DNA of 64,000 bases. Origin: Trichoplusia ni. Lineage: Eukaryota > Arthropoda > Insecta > Lepidoptera > Noctuidae. How positions within the stretch are numbered: position 1 is the stretch's first letter; the number at the start of each line of letters is the position of its first letter. Made by a program: the position numbers and the translations under genes. A model generated the notes under the pieces. That model was not told where the DNA came from and made no database searches. It saw nothing but the letters and a program-made list of their open reading frames with translations. Below are positions 36,501 to 49,642 of this stretch, in pieces. The DNA is taken from NCBI RefSeq assembly GCF_003590095.1, contig NC_039499.1, forward strand, positions 3,596,001-3,660,000, written 5' to 3'.

Positions 36501-39500
36501 CAGCATGCTAAATAATGTAGAGCGACATCTCTTTCTGAGTTCTGCGTCTTTCTTACTACTAGATATCGTGGTAGACTCCGAAGGTGTGAACAACCCATTC
36601 ATAAACATGTTATAGTCGCGAGAGACTGACAGTGAAAAATCAATGGACAATTTTAATACGTTTACGTTCAATCGATGTGGATAAGTATTTTATCTGCTAT
36701 CAAGAACTTGTGGTTTCTCTCTTCTTTTTGAATAGCTTTAAGTGCTCACTGTATATTTAATAAAAAAATATATCTACCAAGTACATGCCGTAATTGTGGA
36801 CGCTAAATTGGGATTCTGGTAGTCAATTGTTCCATTGGACCATCATTGGGCTAGACACAATCATCCAGTAACATTAACCAAAACAAAATAGCACGATTTT
36901 AACGTTATAAAGCATAATGACAGCAGCCATCTTGCCGTATCGCCTTTCCTTCACCAACTAAATAAAACCTTAATCTAAACTACAGTCTTATTAGTAATAC
37001 GATCAGACACGGTTCATTAACCTCTTCAATCTAATCAACCATAAAAACGCAAATCATTAATAACCCTAAACGTCGAAACGCAATAACACGTTAATACGTC
37101 ATACACGACCAACATAATCAGCCAACGCCAACATTGTTGGCTGATATTATGTCAAACAGATTATTGGCTATATTCCGGGCTAGTCATCTCACTTGATCGC
37201 TGCTATCCGACTGCAGGCAAACAAACCTTACAACATGTTGCTCTAACAGATTGCTAACACAGATCTAGGTGTATTTCGCTGGATGTGGCAGTATGTTTTT
37301 CTCTCACATGATAAATAAAAATGCGTTTCAGAAGTCAGATAAACAGTCTTTCCATGTAACAGTTTGTATCGAAGGCATGTTACCTTATCAAAAAAGACGG
37401 CCAAAAAATGTCGGTAGATAAATCTCATTGATATATGTCATTTATAGTCATAGAAAAGAAAACGGAATTTTACCATAAACTTGCATATGTGACTGAATAT
37501 TCAAAGTTTCAATTAAAAATCTAACCAAAATCAGGTAACTTTGAATTTAAGTTATGGAAGTATACTTAGCTTAACGAAACTGAAGACCGCTTAACACAGC
37601 TGATGGATATAGCCTGCCATATCCAGTTTTGTACATCCATGTCCCGCTAAAGGGGTCGTAAATTGAATGAATAACTCAAGCTGCCATAGCGTGACACAAT
37701 GTCGCTCGTAAGAAGTGTTGCCAGAATATATTACACATAGCCAATTTATATCATTTAGACACCTAATTAGGCATACCTTATATTATCCGAATACCTTTAC
37801 AACAAAACGTCGTCCATCATTATGACTATTATGATTAAATAAATCATCTCTGACAGTTTCAACTGTCTATGTATTTAACAGTTCAAAACTCCTGGTGTCA
37901 CACGGACAGACGAAAAGACAGCGAAGCCTTCGTCGTACGGCTCAGTTTTAACCCTTCGGATACGTACCCAATAATTCAAGAAATATTGTATTAAATCATT
38001 AAAAGGTAATGAAACAAAAGAACCCAATTTGGGATCATAAAAAAAATTAACCAAAAAAATCATCACCGTCAGAAATCATCAGCGTATCATGACAGTATAA
38101 CTTGTACATGCATAATATAGCCAGTATAAACTAGTTTTTTAGTAATACCCAACCCAAACAAGCCAGCCAATAAACTTTGCTAAACTAAACTCCATAAACC
38201 GAAGCTTATTATATGAAGCTGATTGAAAGTAAGCACGGAGTGAAGAACGCGGTCAGTAGCAAATAGGCTTCACTATCGGGAATTTTATTCAACAGCCGCG
38301 GCTTAATGGAAACCGTCTACGATACTACGATACTATTGTGGAGAATTGATTTATATTGCTCACAATGACAGTGGACTTTCAAGCATGTTTTTATTTCGAT
38401 TTGAAAAAGGATCTGATTAGGTAGTAGACACGACTAGAAAGAAAGAGTAGGAAATACCATGAAGGCTACACTCTTTTCAAATTCCTTTTTTCATTATATC
38501 TACAAGATCAGGTAATTTGTCATAATGGTTTCGGAACTACACTCAAGTAAAGTTTCTATTTAAAACGCCTCTCGTCTTACTTAAACTGTTACTTGTCAGT
38601 GTTATCTTATCATTCTGAGGGAAATGGTCTACCGGGATGGATTAATGATGACTGATGAGCTCTTAAAAAGTCCAGATCAAAGGCCGCCTCAGATTGTAAA
38701 ATAAATCTTTACCTGAGGGCGTATTACCGTTTTCTATGAGAGAGAGACATCGCTCTACGGAGTCTCGTGGTAGGAGGCCCTCTGTACTATGATGTGTTAA
38801 GTGTTCATAGTACACGGGCCGATGTCTTTTGGTTACACCTTTAGGTAGCTCCTTCACATTATTGTCGGTCGTCGGTCAAAGGTTCAAAAATACCTTTTTC
38901 TTTGCAGTTTTCTTTGTCTTTCTTTTTAAGTAAAACTAAGTTTGCTATCTGCAGAATTTCTAGTACAGCAAACGAAGCGTAGTTTAATGTTAAGTGACAT
39001 AAAAACTATTTAGAGAGAATTGCATGACGAAAAGTAATACAATTTTCTCCAATCACTTTTCCAGTCGATATTCAAAAATAAAATAGGTTTCAAACCGTGA
39101 ATACTTTACTATAATGTTCGAGCTTTTTTTAACCATCTAGTTCAAATGGTTAAAAAAGCTTGAGGATTGTGTAGCTTCAACACAATTTCTTTCTTCGCTT
39201 AATCCCAACAAGAGAAACCAATTTATCCGCTCCCGATGTCGCCACTTCAAAAACTATTTCCATTTTATTCAGATATATTTACAACACTTTTAAATCGGAC
39301 AATTCAGTCGTAAGTCAATTTTCCGGCAAGTACCCGCAGGGGCGGCGCTCGGACCGTGGTTGGGCCCATTGCACCATTTGCACCCTTACCCCTTACCCCA
39401 ACCGGGAACAACCCGATTGTAAATTGAAAATCGCTTTATATGCATACGCTGCGAACGTATGGACCGTGGATCGAAACTTTCAAACTGAATTTTTATCGGA

Positions 39501-42500
39501 AATGTTTTTTGTGAAAAACTGGGTGTGCGAATTGGGGATATGGAAGAAAGTCAGCCTGTCTGTTCCACTGTGTGACACTTGAAGCTGTAAAAAAGAGCAT
39601 TACACATACAGAGCATCACATAACTTGCTCGAAAAAATACCTATTTCAAATTATTTTTAGGTAAATACAAATCTATTTTTTATTTTTTGACTCAAGTTGA
39701 TATCAATAGTTGGTTGATTATGAACTTGGTGTACAGATTAACTGTTTGCCAAATGAAAAAAAAACATGGTGATGACCTTTGCCTACCATAGTTTAAATAA
39801 ATATAAATACATCATCCAGAACTAGAAATACTAGTGCAAACTAGAAAATAGGAATAGGAAAAACATTGAAAAATAATGTCGTAAATCTACTTCACCTTCA
39901 TCCTGCAAAAATTACAGCAGAGAAAAATACAGAACGAACATAAACTTCAAGAAAAAACACCAAAGAAAAAGCAATTTCTCATTTAAAAAGCACCAGGACA
40001 CGGCGCCACTAACGTAGCAATATTACAATTTATAGTTACTTATGTATATGATCAAGTAGTATGCTCCGTTTACTGGCGTTTACAATGAAAATTTCTCATC
40101 GACGCCCAATTGCAAACAAATGTTAAATTATCCATTTACCGTGGAACGGAGTTTCTGTCCCCACTTCAAGTAATTGGCTCTCCACTCGTACCCATAAAAA
40201 CCTATGCATTTGTGATAAACCAGTTTTTTTGTCATGTTGATAGGAACATTTAAAAATTCCGACTTTTGTCTGAAAATTGACAATTTCGGACAATTGACGA
40301 TCCACGTGAGCGAAACTTTGATTGGATTTATTTGATGTGAAAATTTTCGATTTTAGGTGGTGTTTAAGTTTGTACTTCATTGTCTATTATGTGTAATCGT
40401 GCACTTGGACTTGATTATTGGTTTTAAGCGTTATCAAAACATTGTTCTTGAAATACTTCATCCAATGGAGTTAAAAAGTAGCTCTAGCTATGAGAATTGG
40501 TCAAGAAATAGCTGATTTGTGCAGCATTAATGAAGAATTCTAGACACAATTATAGTCACTATAATACACTTTTAAACAAAAATATTGTATAATTCTTCAG
40601 GAGCGGTTTCCTCGCGCGTATTTATCGGGATCGACCAGGCTCAGACTAAAAATATACATTTAGTACATTCTTCCAACATTCTATGATATAAATCAAAGAG
40701 CTCAATTTATTATCAAAAGGGTTGACTAGTCTAATATCCGCTCCTAATGTACATAAGATTTATTCGCAAAAATATATCGACATTCTATTAAAATAGACAA
40801 GAATTATTTTCAATAAAGATTTGTTTTATTTTGTTCTATAGTAGCCTAAGACTAGGATTACAATCTAAATTTGCTTAGTTTAAGTCATTATAACTAAGCA
40901 AACATCCCCTAAGCAGACCTAAATTATTCGACCTCCTTAGCTCGAATAGCAGGTTGCAAAATTACAGAAATTCTAACAAATTCTTTAGTGTATGCTGCTG
41001 GCATTTTTAAGACGATTTGACTTTTTTTATTTTGGTCTAATTTCTATTATTGTATATTTATAATAATATTAAATAATAAACTAACCTTGTTTGCTACTAA
41101 AAACCAATATACTAACTTTTTGTTGCTTAGGTATTCCTGTTAAAATATAAGTCGTTTGAATTAAGCTTGCTTCACTCAACAAGTGATAAATTTGGTTTAA
41201 AAATATCGCTTTATTAATACAAAACTGACTCCAAACTTTTGCTGACATTAGCCCGATGCCATAGACCTTACAAGACGATTAGATGTCTACTCAGGTGTGT
41301 TCAGCACACGCACGGCGAGGAATGCCGCCGGGAACAAACACCTTATTGTGTCAAGAGGTACGGGCCAATTTGTCTGCTTCTGTCAACCTTTTTATCCTTA
41401 AGTTATGTGCGGCTTTTTTTCAATGGAAATACTGTCACTATTGCAAAGCGTGTTGCATAGTATTAACTTAACGCCTAGCGAGTTTTATTTAAATACATGC
41501 AGTGAAATATATTAACTAAATTCAGTATTTTATATAAAAACCTTCTTGTAAGAAACAAGATAAATATCCGAATCCTGTACTTTGTTCCAATATAAAAATA
41601 ATAATTTTCATTTGTAACAGAACGATACACGACTAAGCAATGTAGTCTACAAATATCAAAAAAAACTATATAAAATATCACGATGAGAGTACAATCTTAT
41701 TTTAGCAAGTAAAAGCAGATATCACCACTATACTAAGTGCTCGATTATTTACAAAAACATTGTAACGTTCGTTCGCGGAATATTGAAGGGTCTATTAATC
41801 TAGAATATTAATACTCGTTGTGAACCGTGAACCATTAATCCGGGACCATCTATCACGATATTAATTAACCGTGTTGTCCAATCGGTTAACGAATGATTTA
41901 GCCGCAATTTTCGAACGTTTCGACGGGATATTTAATTAATGAGACATTTTGGGATGTTTGGATAATTTTAAAAGTTTACGCTATAATATTAACAGTTTGT
42001 CATAATCCATTATCACCTGTATTTTTTATGTGTGACGGTTTTAAAAACTCTCACTTTGTTTTATAGCAAGAAGAGGATTTACAAAAAAAAAATCAAAATA
42101 TTACAATTTATGATTTAGACCAATTGAACTGACATTAGACTAAACTTTTTGAATTTTATCGGCTCATTCCCGCTATGTTGTTTCTTATTTTTATATGCGA
42201 AAACATGCCTCTTATTTCGATACGGCAATTTAAGACGCTGCAAAATCATTCATAAAGCCAGCATTAAAATATTGCTTTAGTTGCAGACGACACGCGACCA
42301 TAAGATTTCCTTAGAATTTATACGCAGTTGCTCATTTGATACAACCTCAAGTAGATAATAAAAGAAAAATGGCGCCTGGTTTGATGAACGTAGTGGAAAA
42401 TTGTCCCCGCTGCAACATCGGGGCCGTACATCGGGCTTATAAAATAATGCTTGTAAAATAGCTAGTGGGTTTAACCTGGTTTTACCTTTGCATTTTATTT

Positions 42501-43849
42501 TACATGTTGCAGATGGCACTGGTGTTTTAAAGGTGTATAAAATTTATAGGGAAGATTAAAGTTGGAATGAGATACAGGATTTATTTTGTGTGATGCACGA
42601 TCTTTGTGTCTTTGTGCATGTGATTTGAATTATGTGCAACTCCCCTTTGACATAAGGATTAAATTTCCTATTAGAGTCATTATTTTAATAAAAACAAAAC
42701 ATAACAAAAAATATGTCAGATTTAGGTAAGTATAATAATGACAGCTTTATATTTTTTCCTGAGATCACGTTTTGAAAATCATTTTTTTTTTAACCTCAAA
42801 CTACTCTGTAAATCTTTTGATTCTTACGTTTGGTGCAGCAGAAAAAGCTTAGCGCTTAGGATAACTGCACCATGAATATATCTAAAAAAACTAACTAAAG
42901 TTTCATAAATAACATCAAATCTAAAATATACTTAGCTTTCTCAACTGTGCTGACAATCTTACAAACACTTTTCTTATATAATAAATATGGTGATAAACTC
43001 TCAGTGCAGTCTATTTTTATAACTCATTCATCATAGTAAATCGCCTTTTACAGGAACCCGAGTCATGAGGGAGAAGTAAGGTGATTTAAACGTTTCAAAC
43101 TTTAAGAAGAACCCCTTTGAAAAAGTATTATTGTAGCCATACCAGTTTTATGTAGCTCAAATAACTCACAGTTGAAACACTGTCGAGTTTGGAGATGTTA
43201 AACTTGGATGTTATGTCCCCACTAGTTCCAAAATCGTTAGGAAACTTCGAGAAGAAATATTGTTGAACTTTGTTTAAGGATTTTTGGGACTATTTCATCG
43301 GCGTATTGTCCAATGCGGGAATTTTATTAATTTTAATCAGCTGTTATTTCTCGTAATGTTTTAGTGTATATCATAAAGTAAAGGAAGTTTAAATATGCTT
43401 AAAATTAGTTCAAATTTTAGTGTTATTTAAAAATTAGAATCAATTTTTAATTTTCATTCAAAGTCCAAACTTTTTAAACTATCCTGAATAAAAGCCATTT
43501 TAAAACATCTAAGTCCTTAAAGACTGACACCCGAATATAACATAGTTTTACCTCATACTGACATTAATTAACAAAAACACTGTTTAACACATGCTCCAAA
43601 AAGGACCAATATACCTTTATTATCGTAAGATTTATGTCAAACAACAACGGCACCGTTGGGTGTTTTAATCTGTTGTGATTTCACATATCGGGAAACTATT
43701 GGCAGATAATACTATAATTGCACGAGATATTTGTTCACTACTCGTTACATGTTATCTTTCAGACCAATGGTCGTTAACGGGGGGGAGTAAAACGGCTTTA
43801 TCTCAATTTTCATAGTATGAATTGTGGTATGTACTTCGCCGAATCGTGC
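33522..43849. other. Non-coding, repeat-poor to moderate
   Basis: Holds the 120-bp element at 36.45 kb, a CRE at 36348-36355, LINE-end and SINE-tail fragments near 35.6-35.9 kb, and an imperfect hairpin with 15-bp arms at 39121-39160 (AGCTTTTTTTAACCAT). A GC-richer patch at 39340-39420 has no convincing frame. No gene seen. Confidence 0.45.
36453..36574. repeat. Second copy of the 120-bp CCTACCAC element
   Basis: CCTACCACCGAACCTTAAAG at one end and ATCGTGGTAG at the other, with TGTAGAGCGACATCTCTTTC inside. Degenerate relatives keep the central block at 38735-38780, 44590-44640 and 56968-57012 (the last as a near-perfect 18-bp hairpin). Confidence 0.5.
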
Positions 43850-43933
43850 CGTGGATTCGATGATCCGAAGTTCTGAATCTAGGTGTCTTCGTGCCCGTCA
43901 CTTTTTTGAAGCCCACGACACAAGGATTAAATT

Positions 43934-44148
43934 TTGATAGAAACTATCGTGAAAATGATTCATTATTAAATGATGTAACGGTTTAATCACGCGTATTTAT
44001 CGGGGTAGCCCGACTAGTTTCGGACCCATCCGGAGATCTTACTCATGAGCAGACGCGGCGGGATCGCGAGTCGAGTTCCAGGTTCGGGTCCGAAACTAGT
44101 CGGGCTACCCCGATAAATACGCGTGATTAAACCGTTACATCATTTAAT
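43934..44148 (-). mobile_element. Foldback retroposon with 65-bp perfect arms
   Basis: The insert lies between two 12-bp direct repeats AAGGATTAAATT (43922-43933 and 44149-44160). It consists of a hairpin with perfect 65-bp arms (43963-44027 and 44086-44150) around a 58-bp loop, plus a short single-stranded flank with the family's 3' end (ACTATCGTGAAAATGATTC on the plus strand). The loop includes a B-box-like GGTTCGGGTCC. The left repeat is the 3' end of a SINE B fragment, so it inserted in or beside that SINE. Similar non-hairpin copies are listed elsewhere. Confidence 0.75.
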
Positions 44149-44160
44149 AAGGATTAAATT

Positions 44161-47031
44161 ATTGAGCGTAGGAGTAGAGAGTCATTTAAACATAGAATTA
44201 ATTGTGTTTACATACTCAATTACGTATGATTTTTATCAGATCTCATGTCATTATTAATATCCTTGATAAACCATTATTTACCAGGCTGCAATTTAATACT
44301 AGTACAGTCCCTGAAGACCTAGTTTAAATAAACGAACTAATATGAAAAAAACTACACTTAAAACTGCACAGATAAAAAAATCTCATTCCAAACTTTGACA
44401 GCCCTGTCATTTAGAACTAGTATTCAAATTAGGAAAACACATTCATTAGTGCAAGTCAAAAGAGTCCCTAAAAATCATGCCAGAACCAAAATGGCGAACC
44501 ATTGCATTTGAGAGTGAATCCTTTTTGGAAGCGACAATATGAAGTGAACCTGTACCATGAGCTTTTAAGGTACAATTTCTGTCGGTGTGGAAGCGAGACA
44601 GATGAATATATAAGGCATAGCGGCATCTCGCTTCTACAATAGCATTTGTATAGCATTATGGCTTCATAGTACATGTGAGCTGGTAATAAACATGTGTGAT
44701 GTTAATCCTTGTGCTGTTTCAAAGCAAAGCCTACAGTACGGGGCTAATCAGGGCGACAGATTATAACAAGGATAGACACCACATTTCATATCCCGGATTA
44801 TTCACTTGATGAGCTCGTGTCATTACAATTTGAATGGATATAATGTACCTACTACTATTTTAAAAGTATTGTTTAAGGTATTATGTTGAATAAAAAAATC
44901 CACTTCATGTATCCAATGACTAGAACACGTTTATGATAAAAAAAATAGGTGTTTATGAGGTTTGAATAAATTTAAAATGCAATTTTTATTTAATATGATG
45001 CAATTCGTAGTTTTTTTAGAAATACGGCTCTGTTGCGAGCGCGGTCCGAGCCTTGTAGCAATGGTGAGGGATTTCTCTTGTTTAATTTTTCTTCGTACTT
45101 ATTATCTTAGTTGATGATAAAAAAAAATCGCGCCTAGGGGTATTTTACGTCAGATATATGAACTGGGCTACTTTTGTAATACGCTTAAAAAGCACCGTGT
45201 ATTTATAAACTAGGTATGGTACGTATTTATAATTTGAGTTTATAAATAGCACCTAAATAATAGGTAACTGATACCCAAATCTTAGTTTAATACCTATGTT
45301 TAGTTTAGTACTACATTAAGATTTCGATATTAAACATCAATAGAATATTTGTCGTTTTATGTTTAAATATAATGAGAGACTATTAGTATTGTATCGGCTT
45401 TATATTAAACATAATAAAGTGGAAATGCCATATACCAGATGTATTTAACGCCTACACAAAATGTTTTAGCCACGCGTTGCGGGACAATTTTGCTAAAACA
45501 TTTTAACAATTAGAATTATTAGTCATGTTGTGTTTAGTCATAGTTCCTGTTAATAAAAAAAATGGTAGAGAAGAAGAAGAAAACATATAGTAATATATGA
45601 ATGTAGGTTAGTACAGGGATAAATAATATCTGTCAATTCATAATTAGTTCAGTAAATTCCTCGCAAAAGTTATCTTATGAATGAATTAAAAAAAAACTAA
45701 ACTTATCTTACGCAGTAAAGGTTTTAAACTTACGTCGCGGCGGATTTTCAAAACATTCAAGTCACATTCGCAGACACCCAGACTCAAGACAAGCATTGAA
45801 TATAAACCTTCCATGATACAAGGATTAAAGAAATAGGTGCGGGAGTCGTTTGAAAAAAAAACAACCTACTTCAAACCAATTACATGTTATTTGAAATACG
45901 ATGAAAACTAAGCCTGTTCGAAATGAATTTCAGCACATAACGAGGCTTATTGATACTCACAGATCAATACACTATGAATGGACAGGTAACTAACACGGAT
46001 AAATAACTTTTATACGAAGTTAATTAGCGGTGAAATAGTTGTATCGAACTGGTAAAACATTCATAAGTGTAGGCCTAATTACGTTGAAGAAACTGTGTCG
46101 AAATAACAATTACGATAGAATTGGGAATTAGTTAGTGGTGTTTCTATTTCTTTTCGATGAGACTTTTTAAATAGATTATTCAGTTACTGAAACATTAGGG
46201 ATATGGGGATCAGATGCACGAGTTATTTATAAAAAGAACGTTTGGTCGACTCTACCCATGATCAGAAGGGTGGTCTGCATTTTGCTCCAAGTTTTAGCAT
46301 TGACACACAACGTGGCAATGCAGCCAGCCTTCTGCACACTTCTCCCGACTTTGGCAAGGACGAAGATGTCTTTTTTGATGCTTTGCGTATATTATTTATT
46401 TTGCATTAATATTCAGTTTAATATGGCTTAAAAAAATGTTAATATTAAATTCAGTTACTCATTTTAGATGAATTCTTAGTTTACCTAGTGAGACGAGTCG
46501 ATCAATGACTGTCTCCATTTGATTGTTAGGTGGTGTGACAACCAAGCCAATCGTTGCAGCTCAAGATACGACTCCTGTTTTAAGGAGAACATCCACACTC
46601 ATATATAGACGATCACCCTAATTAAATGCAATTCTAATGGAAGTCTTTTAATACAGCAAAACATTAAACAAAAAGACTAGTTACCATTTATTTTAACTTC
46701 TTATACATAAAAAAAAATAACTACACAGGATGTTTTATTATCTGTTATGCAATTCGAAGTCTATTAATTCACTATTTACCAAAGAGAATCCATAAGGTCA
46801 CGGAGCTATCGAAATCAGATAAACAACGAAATAAACAGTTAATTAGTTAGTTGTTATTTACCGTGCAATAACTCAGGTGAGGTCGAGGCGATGAGAGGTC
46901 GCAGATCCTGCCCTATTGAACCACTATGTTGCTGACACAACACAGGTATAGTGTTTGTCAGTTCTTACATAACGACCTAAAGTTTAGCACTTTGTAGAGT
47001 TATCTTCACTTTACTACTTTTGTTGTCTGTA
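44161..47031. other. Non-coding
   Basis: Apart from the LINE 3' end at 46.24 kb and SINE fragments there is a 13-bp inverted repeat (AAAATGTTTTAGC) near 45458-45506. No gene seen. Confidence 0.45.
46240..46460 (+). mobile_element. Second 3'-end copy of the same LINE, frameshifted
   Basis: Aligns with the 18.15-kb copy through TTGGTCGACTCTAC, CAACGTGGCAATGCAGCC and the 3' UTR. The RT C-terminus is broken by substitutions and a small indel after the QRGNAASLL segment, so it is older. Confidence 0.55.
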
Positions 47032-47318
47032 CTGATTCCTAAAAGGTATAATAATACCACCCTGTATATGTTCCACTGCTGGGCTCAGACGTATTCCCGT
47101 ATAGCGAAGGGTCGAGCATTCATCACCACGCTAGCTCACTGCGGGTGGGCAATTTCAGATTCCAATATTTGGAAACTTGGTTTCTTTCACCTTTTGTCAG
47201 CAGAGTCTAGAAAAATTGAAAAATGACGTAAAACTTTGAAAAGTCTTTCTGGTACTTTGGCTGCTTTGGAATCGAACCTGAACCTCGTGCATACAAATCC
47301 GTACATAGAGCCCCTAGG
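47032..47318 (-). mobile_element. SINE C, near full-length copy
   Basis: Minus orientation: head CTAGGGGCTCTATGTACGG with a B-box-like GGTTCGATTCC, central TTCCAAATATTGGAATCTGA, and 3' part GCCCAGCAGTGG. It pairs with the plus-strand copy at 15.3 kb and the 3' halves at 12.5 and 19.6 kb. Confidence 0.6.
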
Positions 47319-47726
47319 CGGCATTTTCCATTAAAAATATCTCAATCATATTCTGAACAAATTCAAAATGAAGGTTACTGTAGAAATCGATAAATAAAGG
47401 CCCTTGAATTTGCGTGTTGATATAAGCGTGCATTTAATTTATGTAAATCGTAGTATTTCAGACCGCGATCTGTAGCTACTAAAATTTAATTGCAAAATAC
47501 TTAGACAAGAACCATCATGTTTCTTTATTTTAGCATTGTTTGAGATGTAGCTTATTAATCTACTTAAAATAAAATCGATCTCTCGTATTCTGATTGATGG
47601 TGACGAAGCTGACGAAGGTGACTGGGGCATTTGTTTTTTTTGTCAATGAAAACAGTTGTCGATAAAGGAAAAGTATTACTCATTGTCAAAGTACTAGTCA
47701 TATAGTATATACGCGCAATATTTTTA

Positions 47727-47990
47727 ACTAGCTGTTGCCCGCGACTTCGTCCCCGTGGGTAGAAGATATAAGTTATGATTTAGGTATACCTGTACGGTTT
47801 TTTTCACATTTTCCATTGTATCTTAGCTCCTATTAGTCGCAGCGTGACGGTTTATAGCCTAAAGCCTTCCTCGATGAATGGTCTATTCAACACAAAAATA
47901 TTTTTTCAATTTGGACCAGTAGTTTCTGAGATTAGCGCATTCAAAACAAACAAACAAACAAACTCTTCAGCTTTATATATTAGTATAGAT
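47727..47990 (+). repeat. 'Tagctgttgcccgcg' repeat (non-LTR 3' end type), left member of inverted pair
   Basis: About 264 bp from ACTAGCTGTTGCCCGCGACT to TTATATATTAGTATAGAT, a repeat type very common in moth genomes and usually taken as the 3' end of an RTE-like non-LTR element. No coding frame. About 95% identical by eye to the inverted copy at 48.4-48.7 kb. Confidence 0.65.
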
Positions 47991-48422
47991 ACGAATAATT
48001 GCTTGTATTTCCTCACATTTTAAACAAATAGTTCCATCGCAATTACCCCAAAAGAGCAAGAAATATTAACATACTTTCCATAACAGTTACCATTTTAAAA
48101 ATAAACTTGTGTTCTAATTGCAGCTTTAAAAATCTTGTAAACACGTCTAACTTGATTCTCAAACATTCACAAACTGTTGCAAACACGTGCAGATATTTTT
48201 TAATTTGTAATTACAAACAGTTGGAGTAAAGTTGTATATTGCGTAAACTTGGCAAAAGCCATAAGTTTCAACCCTGTGTTACCTATTATTAATCTTCCGG
48301 CTATCAATTATTTCTTAGCTTTAACTTATTTTGTAATTCTCTGCAATATTGTAGATTATAGGTACAGAGCAGATTTATAAGTTGGACATTAACCTTAAAG
48401 TACTGCCTAAATAATCTATACT

Positions 48423-48677
48423 CTATACTAATATATAAAGCTGAAGAGTTTGTTTGTTTGTTTGAACGCGCTAATCTCAGGAACTACTGGTCCAAATTGA
48501 AAAATTATTTTTGTGTTGAATAGACCATTCATCGAGGAAGGCTTTAGGCTATAAACCATCACGCTGCGACTAATAGGAGCGAACATACTAAGGAAAATGT
48601 GAAAAAAACCGAGCAGGTACCTAAATCATAACTTATATCTTCTACCCACGGGGACGAAGTCGCGGGCAACAGCTAGT
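48423..48677 (-). repeat. Same repeat, right (inverted) member of pair
   Basis: 255 bp in opposite orientation, separated by 432 bp from its partner. Main differences are small indels in the TTTAGGTAC and AAACAAAC stretches. The pair could form a long stem if transcribed. Confidence 0.65.
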
Positions 48678-48980
48678 ATTTTAATATGCTTGTCTTTTCG
48701 GGTCAACGTAATTTGATTAAATCCATTTCAATAAGTTGGTGGTCGGTATGATTGTAATCAGGAAAATAAAATGAGTAGAACAGAGCAGAAAGTATCTTAT
48801 CAAGTCTTGATAGAAGTCTCTTGCAGGTTAACTCATTATTGGTCTCCCTTTTCTTCTGCCACTCTTGTCTATTCTGCGCGTCCCTTATCCAGGACTATTA
48901 CTATGAAGAGCTAGTAGAATTTTTAGAATTTTCAAAAATAAAGTGTAAGCGAAAAATTAACATTTAAATAATTTTAATTA

Positions 48981-49085
48981 TTTATTGAAGTACAGTTTAC
49001 TCACGCGTATTTTTTGGGATAGCCCGACTAGTTTCGGCTCTAACCGGGGTCCTTAACCATAAGCTGACGCGGAGAATTCCGCGAA
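48981..49085 (-). repeat. Partial copy of the foldback retroposon family (non-hairpin)
   Basis: Contains TTTACTCACGCGTATT, then the TAGCCCGACTAGTTTCGG core and a GCTGACGCGG segment, as in one arm plus loop of the 43.9-kb element. No inverted second arm is present. Confidence 0.6.
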
Positions 49086-49274
49086 CACACCGATTAAATA
49101 AATAATTATGAATCCGCCTCACGAAAGTTTATACCAATATTTAATTATTAATTTCGTGTGTTTACTTCCTTAAACACAAAACTCTGAGCAATTCTTCTGA
49201 ATTCTGGTATCATTCTAAGAGGTATGCCAAAAACAGACCACAAATTTCTTATAGGAAAGCAAAACCCACTATAA

Positions 49275-49642
49275 TCATCATTGGCCTAGCCTTTTCCCAA
49301 CTATGTTGGGGTCGGCTACCAGTCCAACCGGTTTCAGCTAAGTACCAGTGTTTTACAAGGAGCGACTGCCTATCTGACCTCCTCAACCCAGTTACCTGGG
49401 CGACACGATACCCCTTGGTTAGGCTGGTTGTCAGACTTTTCAAGCTTCTGACTACCTATGACGACTGTCAAAGATATAAGAATAACAACCGGGACCCACA
49501 ATTTAACGTGCCTTCCGAAACACGGAGGAACTCCTTATGACAAAGATGGTCACCCATCTACGGACCAACCGCGTCAAGCATAGCTTAACCTGTGATCGTT
49601 TCACATCTGCGGTTATAGCTTAGCCACGAGCTCCTCAAGCTC
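49275..49642 (-). mobile_element. 5S rRNA-like SINE, full-length copy
   Basis: 368 bp flanked by a perfect 16-bp duplication GCAAAACCCACTATAA (49259-49274 and 49643-49658). In the sense (minus) direction the head contains AGGTTAAGCTATGCTTGACG, then GGTTGGTCCG and TAGATGGGTGACCATC. These line up in order and spacing with box A, the intermediate element and box C of the 5S rRNA internal promoter (GATGGGTGACC is identical to the 5S core). The body has no coding capacity. The 3' end is GGCCAATGATGAT, a short GAT-type tail. The 5S origin is my reading of motif similarity. Confidence 0.8.

Noticed and set aside
38663..38857. 64-codon minus-strand frame starting MKELPKGVTKRH, followed by a GTAAAG-like donor
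   Set aside because: It contains the core of the 120-bp repeat family and a local inverted repeat (TGTACTATGA), so repeat origin is more likely than an exon.
47727..48677. LTR-like or CRISPR-like repeat pair
   Set aside because: The two copies are inverted, not direct, and belong to a dispersed family also seen at 7.15 kb. No regular short repeats with spacers were seen anywhere in the window.
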